From a bacterium (GTDB lineage Bacteria > UBA9089 > JAHJRX01), in NCBI GenBank assembly GCA_018830565.1, contig JAHJRX010000054.1, positions 1 through 41,187 on the forward strand: 41,187 bases of DNA, given 5' to 3'. Both the position numbers and the translations under genes were made by a program. The notes beneath the pieces were generated by a model. That model ran no database searches and had not been told where the DNA came from. It was given only the letters and a program-made list of their open reading frames with translations. Positions 25,300-32,378 of the stretch are shown piece after piece (the first letter of the stretch is position 1; each line of letters opens with the position of its first letter).

Positions 25300-25854
25300 C
25301 TACTTTTTTCCATTTTTTGTTGTTTTTTTTATGCTGTGCTTGAATTTCAACACAGCAAAATTCAGCTCAATAGTTGTTTCGCTCTCATTTGATACCAGAT
25401 TGTCATCAAGAATTTCAGCAATGATTTCACCGCTCTTTTGAAGCAAGTTTTGTTTTTGGCTATCGTCCTGTACATTTGACAGTGCTTTAATATTTCGTGA
25501 AAGGTTTCTAATTTTTGCAAAAGTTTCAATAATGGCTATTGTTGTTTGGGTTGCTTGCGGGCTTTTGAGAATCGTCGCTAACATATACAAGCCTTTTTCG
25601 GTAAAGGCACTTGGAATCTTAACTTTCCCTCCTTTGATTGAAGTCGAAAATTTCGACTTCAATGCAGCCCATTCATTTTTATCAAGTTCCAATGTATAAC
25701 CACCCGGAAACTTATCTGGATTGTTCTTGGTAGCTTCATTAATTCTTTTTGTCTCAACTGCATATAATTCTGCTACATCACTATCAAGAATAACTTTTTG
25801 ACCCCTTAAATTTATGATTTTGTTTTCAATTTCTTCAAGTTTTACGATATCCAT
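25300..25854 (-). CDS. ORF6N-domain protein (phage antirepressor-like)
   Basis: This 184-residue protein has an ORF6N domain in its first 100 residues: INLRGQKVILDSDVAELYAV, then the pattern NPDKFPGGYTLEL and AFTEKGLYMLATIL. ORF6N domains come from phage and mobile DNA and bind DNA. The C-terminal 80 residues are helical and charged. GAGAGG lies before the ATG. It is out of place among redox subunit genes, 35 bases after nuoF and directly before the DRTGG remnant. It is probably an insertion carried along in the operon, though a regulatory role cannot be excluded. Confidence 0.85.
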   Translation of the reverse strand: MDIVKLEEIENKIINLRGQKVILDSDVAELYAVETKRINEATKNNPDKFPGGYTLELDKNEWAALKSKFSTSIKGGKVKIPSAFTEKGLYMLATILKSPQATQTTIAIIETFAKIRNLSRNIKALSNVQDDSQKQNLLQKSGEIIAEILDDNLVSNESETTIELNFAVLKFKHSIKKTTKNGKK

Positions 25855-25889
25855 GTTTTTCCTCTCTTCAATACAAAAGTTTGAACTCC

Positions 25890-27683
25890 CTATGTTATAA
25901 TTACCGCCTCAAATTTACATATCTCACGACATGCCCCGCATTTAATACATTTATCTCTGTCTATAATCTGAGGCTGTTTCTTCTCGCCGGAAATAGCCGA
26001 AGACGGGCATACCTTGACACATAGCAAACAAGCCTTGCACCGCTCAGAGTCGATTGAATATTTAATCAATGTCTTACAGACACCTGCAGGACACCTCTTT
26101 TCTTTGATGTGGGCAATATATTCATTACGAAAATATCGCAGGGTAGAAAGCACGGAATTTGGAGCTGACTGTCCCAATCCACACAGAGAGGCATCTTTGA
26201 CCATAGAGCCTAACTCTTCTAAAAACTCAATATCTTCCTCTATTGCCTTACCTTCACATATCTTGGTTACAACCTCAAGCATGGCGTTTATTCCCTCCCG
26301 GCAGGAGGTACATTTTCCACAGGACTCCCCATTAAGGAAGGTAAGGAAGTATTTAGTTATATCCACCATACAGGTGTTTTCATCCATAACAATCATGCCT
26401 CCAGAGCCCATTATCGCCCCAACTTTGGTTAGCTCCTCATAGTCTATCGGCATATCAAGGAGGCTTTCCGGAATACATCCACCAGAGGGACCACCAATCT
26501 GAACGGCTTTAAACTTCTTATTATTCTGAATGCCGCCACCAATTTCATAGACCATCTTGCGGAGGGTAATGCCCATAGGCACCTCAACCAATCCGGCATT
26601 GTTTATCTTCCCGGCTAAGGAAAAGACCTTTGTCCCTTTACTCCCTTGCGTACCAATCTCCGCAAACCATTTTGCCCCTCGATTGATAATAGCCGGGACA
26701 TTTGCCCATGTTTCTACATTATTGATATTAGTAGGTTTGCCCCATAAACCTGATTGGGCCGGAAATGGTGGACGTTGTTTTGGAGCAACATCTCCTCCCT
26801 CAATAGAGGCAATCAGGGATGTCTCCTCACCAGAGACAAAAGCCCCTGCTCCCCTGAATATTTTCACCTCGAAATTAAAGCCAGCCCCTAAAATATCTTC
26901 ACCCAACAGCCCATAATCCCTGGCTTGTTCAATAGCTCGCTCCATCCTCTTTATGGCCAGGGGATACTCAATTCTTATGTAGATATAGCCATGGGAGGCA
27001 CCCATGGCATAAGCACCAATGACCATTCCTTCAAGAATCGAGTGTGGGTCTGCCTCCATAATTGACCTATCCATATAAGCCCCTGGGTCTCCCTCATCTG
27101 CGTTACAAATAATATACTTTGGTTCACCTTCAGCATTTCGACAAAACTCCCATTTTCTCCCGGTTGGAAATCCTGCACCTCCTCTGCCACGAAGTCCGGA
27201 TGCCTTTATCTCTTCTATCACCTGCTCAGGAGTCATTGAAGTTAGAACTTTCGCCAATGCCTTATATCCATCCCGAGCAATATACTCCTCAATCTTTTCC
27301 GGGTCTATGAGCCCTCGATTACGAAGGGTAATCAACCTCTGGTCACGGAAAAAGACAATATCCTTCATCCGGGCAATGGGTTGTTCCTCTTTTTTGGGAA
27401 CATACATCAATGACTTTACCGGTCTTCCCTTCAGGAAATGCTCCTCAACAAGATGAGGAATATGTTCAACCTTGACCTGCTGATAGAATATGCCATCCGG
27501 CTGAACAATCATAATTGGACCGGCATTACAGAAACCATCACAGCCGGTAGGAATAACCGCTACTTTGTCTTCTAAACCCCTTTTTTTGACCTCTTCCTCT
27601 AATGCTTTCATTATTTCTAATGAGCCTTTGGCCACACACTCTGTTCCTGTGCAAAGCATAATATTAGTTCTATATTCTTTCAT
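25890..27683 (-). CDS. NuoF/HydB-type NADH-oxidising flavoprotein
   Basis: This 597-residue protein should oxidise or reduce NAD(H) at FMN. Residues 1-95 are a thioredoxin-like 2Fe-2S domain (Cys11, 16, 48, 52). The NuoF core follows with GRGGAGFPTGRKWEF (166-180) for FMN, NADEGDPGAYMDR and GAGAFVSGEETSL for NADH. The 4Fe-4S ligands are Cys455, 458, 461 and 501. The C-terminus adds two ferredoxin motifs (Cys549-559 and 579-589). This layout matches HydB of bifurcating hydrogenases rather than respiratory NuoF. It starts directly at the stop of the small 2Fe-2S gene, so it is coupled to it. Confidence 0.94.
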   Translation of the reverse strand: MKEYRTNIMLCTGTECVAKGSLEIMKALEEEVKKRGLEDKVAVIPTGCDGFCNAGPIMIVQPDGIFYQQVKVEHIPHLVEEHFLKGRPVKSLMYVPKKEEQPIARMKDIVFFRDQRLITLRNRGLIDPEKIEEYIARDGYKALAKVLTSMTPEQVIEEIKASGLRGRGGAGFPTGRKWEFCRNAEGEPKYIICNADEGDPGAYMDRSIMEADPHSILEGMVIGAYAMGASHGYIYIRIEYPLAIKRMERAIEQARDYGLLGEDILGAGFNFEVKIFRGAGAFVSGEETSLIASIEGGDVAPKQRPPFPAQSGLWGKPTNINNVETWANVPAIINRGAKWFAEIGTQGSKGTKVFSLAGKINNAGLVEVPMGITLRKMVYEIGGGIQNNKKFKAVQIGGPSGGCIPESLLDMPIDYEELTKVGAIMGSGGMIVMDENTCMVDITKYFLTFLNGESCGKCTSCREGINAMLEVVTKICEGKAIEEDIEFLEELGSMVKDASLCGLGQSAPNSVLSTLRYFRNEYIAHIKEKRCPAGVCKTLIKYSIDSERCKACLLCVKVCPSSAISGEKKQPQIIDRDKCIKCGACREICKFEAVIIT

Positions 27684-28067
27684 TTAACCTACCCTTTCAC
27701 TGCCGACTGATAGGGCGTATTCACTCACTATCTTACCACCCAGGACATGTTCCTCAAATACCCTTTTAATCTTTTCCGGAGTTATATCCACATACTTAAC
27801 AGGAGGTTCATCTTTTAATTCTACGGTTATCATAGGTTCCCGACTACAAAGCCCTGCACAACTTGAGGTCATAAGCAGGACATCCTTAATCCCTTTCTGG
27901 TCTATCTCTTCCATTAATGCTTTCATGATTCTCCTTGCCCCGGCGGCTATACCGCAGGTACTCATATGAACAATGACTCTGGCTCGACCAGCCCCTTCAC
28001 GAAGAAGGATAGTTCTTTTTGTCTCTTCACGAATTTTATCTAAATCCGCAGGTTTTATTTTTGGCAT
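27684..28067 (-). CDS. Thioredoxin-like 2Fe-2S ferredoxin (NuoE/HydC-adjacent type)
   Basis: This 127-residue protein has a helical N-terminus, then VHMSTCGIAAGARRIMKAL with Cys38 and SSCAGLCSREPM with Cys70 and Cys74. That is the pattern of small 2Fe-2S proteins encoded between nuoE and nuoF homologues in bifurcating complexes. Only three of the four usual ligand cysteines are seen, which I recall as common in this subgroup. AAGGAG is well placed before the ATG. It should carry electrons between the NuoE domain and NuoF. Confidence 0.85.
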   Translation of the reverse strand: MPKIKPADLDKIREETKRTILLREGAGRARVIVHMSTCGIAAGARRIMKALMEEIDQKGIKDVLLMTSSCAGLCSREPMITVELKDEPPVKYVDITPEKIKRVFEEHVLGGKIVSEYALSVGSERVG

Positions 28068-28078
28068 CTTGCAACTCC

Positions 28079-28945
28079 TTAGTGATATTCCTTAAGTATT
28101 TCTTCCACCTTGGCCTGGGTAACATGTCCATATACTTCTTCATTGACCATCAACGCCGGTGCCTTACTACAACAGCCAAGACAAGCAATCGTTTCCAGAC
28201 TGTATTTCAAATCTTTGGTTGTCTCACCTGCTTTAATGCCTAACTCCCTTTCAAAGGCAGACAGGATAGACGGTCCCCCCTTAATGTAGCAGGCTGTTCC
28301 CATGCAAACACTGATGGTATAAAGTCCCCGTGGAGTAAACTTAAAGGCATTATAAAATGTAGCAATTTGATAGACCATACTCAACGGAAGGTCTAACTCC
28401 TCAGAGACATACCTTAAGATATGTTCGGGCAGATACCGATACTCAATATTGACATCATGAAGAACAGGCAACAGGTTTCCTTTTTCGTCTTTATAGGCAT
28501 CTATTATCTTCTTCATCCTTTCAAGATCTTCCGGTGAAAGCTCTACCTGAACCTTTTCCTCATGTTCCATGTAAATTTTATACTTGACCGGGCAATTTTC
28601 GACACATACGCCACAACCGGTACACTTTGACGAATCTATATATCTTGGCTTCTTACTTATGGAGACGGTGAATTTGCCCGCTTCTCCCTTAAGTCCTTCT
28701 ACTTCACCATAAGTTATTAATTCGATATTGGGATGTCCGGCGACATCAACCAATCTTGGTGCCAGGGTACACATAGCACAGTCATTAGTAGGGAAGGTTT
28801 TATCAAGTTGAGCCATTCTGCCGCCAATGGCAGGTTCTTTCTCAAGTAGATAGACCTTAAATCCCGTTTCTGCCAGGTCAAGTGATGCCGCAATACCGGC
28901 AATACCACCACCAACGACTAATACCGCACCGGTTTTCTTAGCCAT
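28079..28945 (-). CDS. Fusion: HdrA N-half (FAD, ferredoxin) + NuoE
   Basis: Residues 1-125 of this 288-residue protein are the first half of HdrA: FAD-binding GGGIAGI (12-18), [21 protein letters not shown] (Cys56, Cys59) and a ferredoxin motif [12 protein letters not shown] (Cys108, 111, 114, 118). They stop just where the HdrA part of the 1090-residue protein begins. Residues 132-288 are a complete Nuo[36 protein letters not shown] and the 2Fe-2S ligands Cys214, 219, 255 and 259. The start has GGAG seven bases upstream, inside the HEPN gene, which it overlaps by eight bases. The two gene pieces presumably rebuild one HdrA unit in trans. Confidence 0.9.
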   Translation of the reverse strand: MAKKTGAVLVVGGGIAGIAASLDLAETGFKVYLLEKEPAIGGRMAQLDKTFPTNDCAMCTLAPRLVDVAGHPNIELITYGEVEGLKGEAGKFTVSISKKPRYIDSSKCTGCGVCVENCPVKYKIYMEHEEKVQVELSPEDLERMKKIIDAYKDEKGNLLPVLHDVNIEYRYLPEHILRYVSEELDLPLSMVYQIATFYNAFKFTPRGLYTISVCMGTACYIKGGPSILSAFERELGIKAGETTKDLKYSLETIACLGCCSKAPALMVNEEVYGHVTQAKVEEILKEYH

Positions 28946-29369
28946 CTATATTCTCCTTTGAAAATAAATATGCCTCTAATTTATCCACAATCCCTTTAGT
29001 ATCTTCTAATGCTTCTTCCATATCCTCTTTGGTATAAGAATCTAAAGACCACGATGAATCTATTCCTAAATATAAAGCCTTATCCCTTTCTGGTGAAAGT
29101 GACTCTACAACTGTATTCAATTCATCTGAAAATGGGAAGGATGGATAAAGGCTCTTAAACCTGGGAATCTTTAAATAATGTTTTTTGGGTATTTTCTCAC
29201 CTTTTAAGATAATTCCAGCTACACAAGAAGATTCAAGTGCATGATATATATGAAAGATAGCTCCCTCAAAATATTCCTTTTCTAAAAGAAAATTTGCCAT
29301 TTCAAGATGACGATTTGCTGTCTTAAAACAACTTTTTGCTTGTTCTTCTTTACAAAAAATTCTTTCCAT
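28938..29369 (-). CDS. HEPN-domain protein (MNT partner)
   Basis: This 143-residue protein is all-helical, with the HEPN pattern [20 protein letters not shown] and [14 protein letters not shown]. The catalytic Rx4-6H motif of HepT-like RNases is not obvious; [11 protein letters not shown] is the nearest region. It overlaps the MNT gene upstream by 20 bases and the hdrA-N/nuoE fusion downstream by eight. Such pairs act as toxin-antitoxin systems in which the MNT protein modifies the HEPN partner. Here activity is uncertain, because the toxin motif seems to be missing. Confidence 0.78.
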   Translation of the reverse strand: MERIFCKEEQAKSCFKTANRHLEMANFLLEKEYFEGAIFHIYHALESSCVAGIILKGEKIPKKHYLKIPRFKSLYPSFPFSDELNTVVESLSPERDKALYLGIDSSWSLDSYTKEDMEEALEDTKGIVDKLEAYLFSKENIDG

Positions 29370-29694
29370 AAATCAACCTTCCTTCTCGGCGAATATTCTC
29401 AAACAGTAATGAGTTATCTTTTAAATTCTTAAAGGTTTCATAATCATAGATGATTGGAGAAAAAAGAATATTATATTTGCCAAATAGATTACCGAATACC
29501 TGTTTGGCAAATAATTTAGTCACCTTATAAGAAGAGCCTAACCTTCTTTTGGTTATTATTAAAAGGTCAATATCCCCTATCTTTTTTGCACCTCTTGCCA
29601 AGGAGCCAAATAAGACAATGGAGAGTATCTCACCCTTAAAATCTTCCTCCAATTTGTTTTTAGCCTCTTCTAAAATATCATTAATCTCCTTCAT
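29350..29694 (-). CDS. MNT-type minimal nucleotidyltransferase
   Basis: This 114-residue protein has the nucleotidyltransferase signature LFGSLARGAKKIGDIDLLII, with GS and the metal-binding DID both intact. It is the antitoxin-type partner of the HEPN gene that overlaps its end. In known MntA/HepT pairs the MNT protein adds AMP to the HEPN toxin. The pair sits between hdrB and the hdrA-N/nuoE gene, downstream of a short inverted-repeat element, and so looks like an insertion in the operon. Confidence 0.85.
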   Translation of the reverse strand: MKEINDILEEAKNKLEEDFKGEILSIVLFGSLARGAKKIGDIDLLIITKRRLGSSYKVTKLFAKQVFGNLFGKYNILFSPIIYDYETFKNLKDNSLLFENIRREGRLIYGKNFL

Positions 29695-29712
29695 TTAAAA
29701 TATCACCGCCTT

Positions 29713-29790
29713 TGTAGGGACAGGGTTTATCCCTGTCCGAAGCGTAATTGGTTACTCAAGCGATGGACAACCACAAGGGTTGTCCCTACA
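29713..29790. repeat. 78-bp element with terminal inverted repeats
   Basis: TGTAGGGACA (29713-29722) and TGTCCCTACA (29781-29790) are perfect inverted ends. Inside, each end also forms its own hairpin (GGACAGGG with CCCTGTCC, and GGACAACC with GGGTTGTCC). It resembles non-autonomous palindromic repeats recalled from many uncultured bacterial genomes. It lies between hdrB and the MNT gene and could form strong RNA structure in the operon message. Confidence 0.8.
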
Positions 29791-29804
29791 GAATGGTTAC
29801 TCTT

Positions 29805-30704
29805 TCAATTCACCTGTGACAGAGCATTAGATTCACCTCGTTGAACGGCTGAAACCAATTTATCAGCACAGACTAAGTTTTTATGCAGTCCCAACTTTTT
29901 GGGTTCAAATCCAAATGCCAGCCCCAGCAATTGGGTAAAATAGACCACTGGTATATCAAGCTTCACATTGGACACAGATTCCACCTTGGCATACAATGTT
30001 TCTAACGCCATCTGGCACATAGAACAAGCGGTGACTATGCACTGGGCTCCTATATCCTTGGCTGAAATCAGGATATTTTTAGTCATCTGGATGGTTAAGT
30101 CTTCGTTAGTCATCAGCAGGGAGCCGCCACAGCATTTTGTTTTGTAAGGAAAATTAAGGTTTTCTGCCCCTAAAGCCGTAACTATCTCACCCAAAGATTT
30201 TGGGTCTTCCGGATTATCAAACTGTGTCCTTCGTGAAGGTCGCACTAACAAACACCCATAATAAGCCGCTACCTTCAAACCAGCTAAGGGCTTTTTTATC
30301 CGTTCCTTTATTTTGTCCAGTCCAATGTCATTTATGATGATGTCCAATGGATGCTTTATTTTCAACTTATTTTCCGGAATCTCCTGTCCAATAATATCCT
30401 CTAATTTTGGTTTAATCTCCGGGTGAGCCATTAGCTCATCCTCTACCTTCAACAAATTTGATAAACAAGCAGGGCAGGGGACAACTATCTTTGTCCAATC
30501 TTTTGCCGCAATAGCCACATTTCGTGCAGATAAGGAAAGAGCCAGAAGGGGATTTACCGAAGATGCCTCTACCGCCCCACAGCAATTCCAGTCCTTTAAT
30601 TCTTCCAACTCAGCATCAAGGTTTGCAAATACTGCCTTTGTAGATAATTCATATTCCTTAGCGGTTGAATGAAGAGTGCAACCCGGATAATATCCTATGG
30701 TCAT
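29805..30704 (-). CDS. hdrB: Heterodisulfide reductase subunit B
   Basis: This 299-residue catalytic subunit has two CCG domains: Cys9, Cys41-42, Cys77/80 in the first and Cys151, Cys191-192, Cys227/230 in the second. These are the ligands of the paired non-cubane 4Fe-4S clusters that split disulfides in methanogens. In bacteria the HdrB substrate is usually unknown. The ATG overlaps the hdrC stop by four bases, with AAGGTAG before it, so the two are coupled. In the usual order hdrA would follow; here the MNT/HEPN pair intervenes. Confidence 0.94.
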   Translation of the reverse strand: MTIGYYPGCTLHSTAKEYELSTKAVFANLDAELEELKDWNCCGAVEASSVNPLLALSLSARNVAIAAKDWTKIVVPCPACLSNLLKVEDELMAHPEIKPKLEDIIGQEIPENKLKIKHPLDIIINDIGLDKIKERIKKPLAGLKVAAYYGCLLVRPSRRTQFDNPEDPKSLGEIVTALGAENLNFPYKTKCCGGSLLMTNEDLTIQMTKNILISAKDIGAQCIVTACSMCQMALETLYAKVESVSNVKLDIPVVYFTQLLGLAFGFEPKKLGLHKNLVCADKLVSAVQRGESNALSQVN

Positions 30705-31279
30705 TTTTCTACCTTCCTAAAGATTTCTCGGATCTTTTTTATCCCTTTAATTCGATGAGGCAAAAATGGCAACTTACCATGTTTTATCATTTCTATGCCT
30801 AATGGCATATAGCCTATCATTCCGGCAATGTCCCTCTTACCTAAGAAGAATTTACCCATCAGTTCCGGCTCCCAGACCCGGCCATATGCCTTAATTGAAT
30901 TGACAAACACCTTAGCAAATAAGGCACCTGGAGATTTTATCTTAATTTTACCCTTTTTAGCTTCCTCCAAGGCAATGTTTCGTATGGCATGAATGACCTC
31001 AACAAACCTGACATCCTGTGGACAACGTTCATAGCAGAGTGAACAACCGGCACATAACCAGATAAAATCAGACTCCAAGACCTCTTTTTTCATACCAAGT
31101 ATGGCCATACGGATAATTCGTCTGGGATTATACTGCTCATCAATCTCTCGGACAGAACACGAAGCAGAACATGTCCCACAACCATAGCAACGCATTATTT
31201 TCTCTCCACCAGACACAGCCGCAATCTCATATTTAAAGTTTGGCTCTAAGTTACTTACCTCAATTGCTTTTAATCCCAT
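30701..31279 (-). CDS. hdrC: Heterodisulfide reductase subunit C
   Basis: This 192-residue subunit has two 4Fe-4S motifs (Cys31, 34, 37, 41 and Cys76, 79, 82, 86) and relays electrons between HdrA and HdrB. It is soluble with no membrane segments, unlike HdrE-linked forms. It is the first gene of the operon, with a promoter at 31327-31356 and GGAG ten bases before the ATG. Confidence 0.93.
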   Translation of the reverse strand: MGLKAIEVSNLEPNFKYEIAAVSGGEKIMRCYGCGTCSASCSVREIDEQYNPRRIIRMAILGMKKEVLESDFIWLCAGCSLCYERCPQDVRFVEVIHAIRNIALEEAKKGKIKIKSPGALFAKVFVNSIKAYGRVWEPELMGKFFLGKRDIAGMIGYMPLGIEMIKHGKLPFLPHRIKGIKKIREIFRKVEK

Positions 31280-31326
31280 TTTTAATTATCTCCATATTAA
31301 TTCTACTTATGTCCTTATTAATTTTA

Positions 31327-31356
31327 ATAATACCAAAAATATCTTAAAAAGGTCAA
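31327..31356 (-). promoter_or_regulatory. Sigma-70 promoter of the hdr-nuo-mvh operon
   Basis: Minus-strand TTGACC (31351-31356) and TATTAT (31327-31332) are 18 bases apart. The -10 ends 47 bases before the hdrC start. It is the only good promoter seen for the 12.5-kb operon; no operator-like palindrome was found next to it. Confidence 0.7.
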
Positions 31357-31440
31357 GAAAATTTTTTATTTGAGATCATAATATTAATAATTAGAGTTAA
31401 TAGCATAAATCCGAAGCCTATCTATTAAAAAAATATCTTT

Positions 31441-31530
31441 TTAGAAACAGTATTTGCTCCAGCGGCTATAACTTAGTGCTCTCTCCACATTTTCCTTCTC
31501 TGTCAGGATTTGTTTAGATAGATTACCCAT
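31441..31530 (-). pseudogene. Truncated HEPN-partner start
   Basis: An ATG frame overlapping the end of the MNT remnant reads MGNLSKQILTEKENVERAL and then SYSRWSKYCF and stops after 29 residues. The first 19 residues look like the start of a HEPN partner protein. The last residues come from an 18-base stretch (31446-31463) identical to part of lemA (32070-32087), so a rearrangement has cut the gene. Confidence 0.5.
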
Positions 31531-31762
31531 AAATTTTTACTCCAGTTTCTTCCACCAGGTCATTAAATAATGATTTCTTAGAAAGATCTACAAGATCAAC
31601 AGGCTTTGGTAAGTGTTTAAATAACTCAGCATAAAACTTAAAGAATAACCGAGGTTCAATTCCTTTTACACCAATATCTATATCATTAGATTCCTTGCCC
31701 TTTTCAATTGATGAACCAAATAGAAAGACAGAGGAAACACTGTTGCTAAAAGACTCTAAATT
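31523..31762 (-). pseudogene. MNT nucleotidyltransferase remnant lacking its start
   Basis: The frame is open for 79 codons and contains VFLFGSSIEKGKESNDIDIG, the complete GS and DID signature of an MNT nucleotidyltransferase, and PVDLVDLSKKS. There is no ATG, GTG or TTG before the signature and the usual N-terminal helix of about 20 residues is replaced by unrelated sequence next to lemA. It is a different lineage from the MNT gene at 29350-29694. It is almost certainly non-functional. Confidence 0.75.
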
Positions 31763-31769
31763 TTACCCT

Positions 31770-32336
31770 TTAAAATTCTACCCTTGGAGCTTTTTTAGCT
31801 GCTTCTTCTACTTCAAAATAAGTAGCCTCTTTAAACCCAAAAATAGTAGCAAATACTCTCCCTGGAAATCTTTTAACATTCACATTAAATTCTTTAACAG
31901 CATTATTATACCTCATTCTTTCTACTGAGATTCTATTCTCTGTTCCTGATAATTCATGCATCAATTGGCTAAAATTTTGATTAGCCTTCAAGTCTGGGTA
32001 TCTTTCTATTATTAACAATAATCGAGATAAGAACCCTCCTAATTCATTAGAAGCTTTTATCTTTTCAGGAACAGTATTTGCTCCAGCTAATTTAGCTCGA
32101 GCTTCAGCTATGCCGATAAATATCTCTTTTTCATGCTTAGCATAGCCTTTTACCGTATTAACTAAATTTGGAATTAAATCACCTCTTCTTTTTAACTGAT
32201 TTTCTACTTGAGCCCATGTAACTTCAACATCTTCTCTTAAAGTAACAAGTTTGTTATAATGATTAGTAACGAAGCTAAAAATCATCCACGTTATTATAGC
32301 CACAACTATTAAAGCAATACCTAATTTTCTTTTCAT
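31770..32336 (-). CDS. lemA: LemA family protein
   Basis: This 188-residue protein has an N-terminal membrane segment (about 5-24), then the LemA pattern NKLVTLREDVEVTWAQVENQ and RRGDLIPNLVNTVKGYAKHE. The rest is a long helical bundle facing outward or into the periplasm. Its function is unknown, but it commonly pairs with TPM-domain proteins, as it does here (42 bases after). GGAG lies before the ATG. Confidence 0.93.
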   Translation of the reverse strand: MKRKLGIALIVVAIITWMIFSFVTNHYNKLVTLREDVEVTWAQVENQLKRRGDLIPNLVNTVKGYAKHEKEIFIGIAEARAKLAGANTVPEKIKASNELGGFLSRLLLIIERYPDLKANQNFSQLMHELSGTENRISVERMRYNNAVKEFNVNVKRFPGRVFATIFGFKEATYFEVEEAAKKAPRVEF

Positions 32337-32378
32337 TTTTTACTCCTTTCCTTTAATATAACTTTACCAATAACCTTT

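Larger units (their letters stand above)
31280..31769. other. Gap between hdrC and lemA holding a decayed MNT/HEPN pair
   Basis: This 490-base stretch contains the operon promoter (31327-31356) and remnants of an MNT gene (31523-31762) and its HEPN partner (31441-31530). No intact gene is present. Confidence 0.75.

Noticed and set aside
18771-31279. Archaeal (methanogen) origin of the window because of Hdr and Mvh
   Set aside because: The flanking genes (mfd, greA, dnaB, rplI, fliA) are bacterial, and NuoE/NuoF fusions and Shine-Dalgarno/sigma-70 signals fit bacteria.
31645-31670. GGTTCAATTCC, like a tRNA T-loop
   Set aside because: No acceptor, D or anticodon stems around it; the bases are coding in the MNT remnant.
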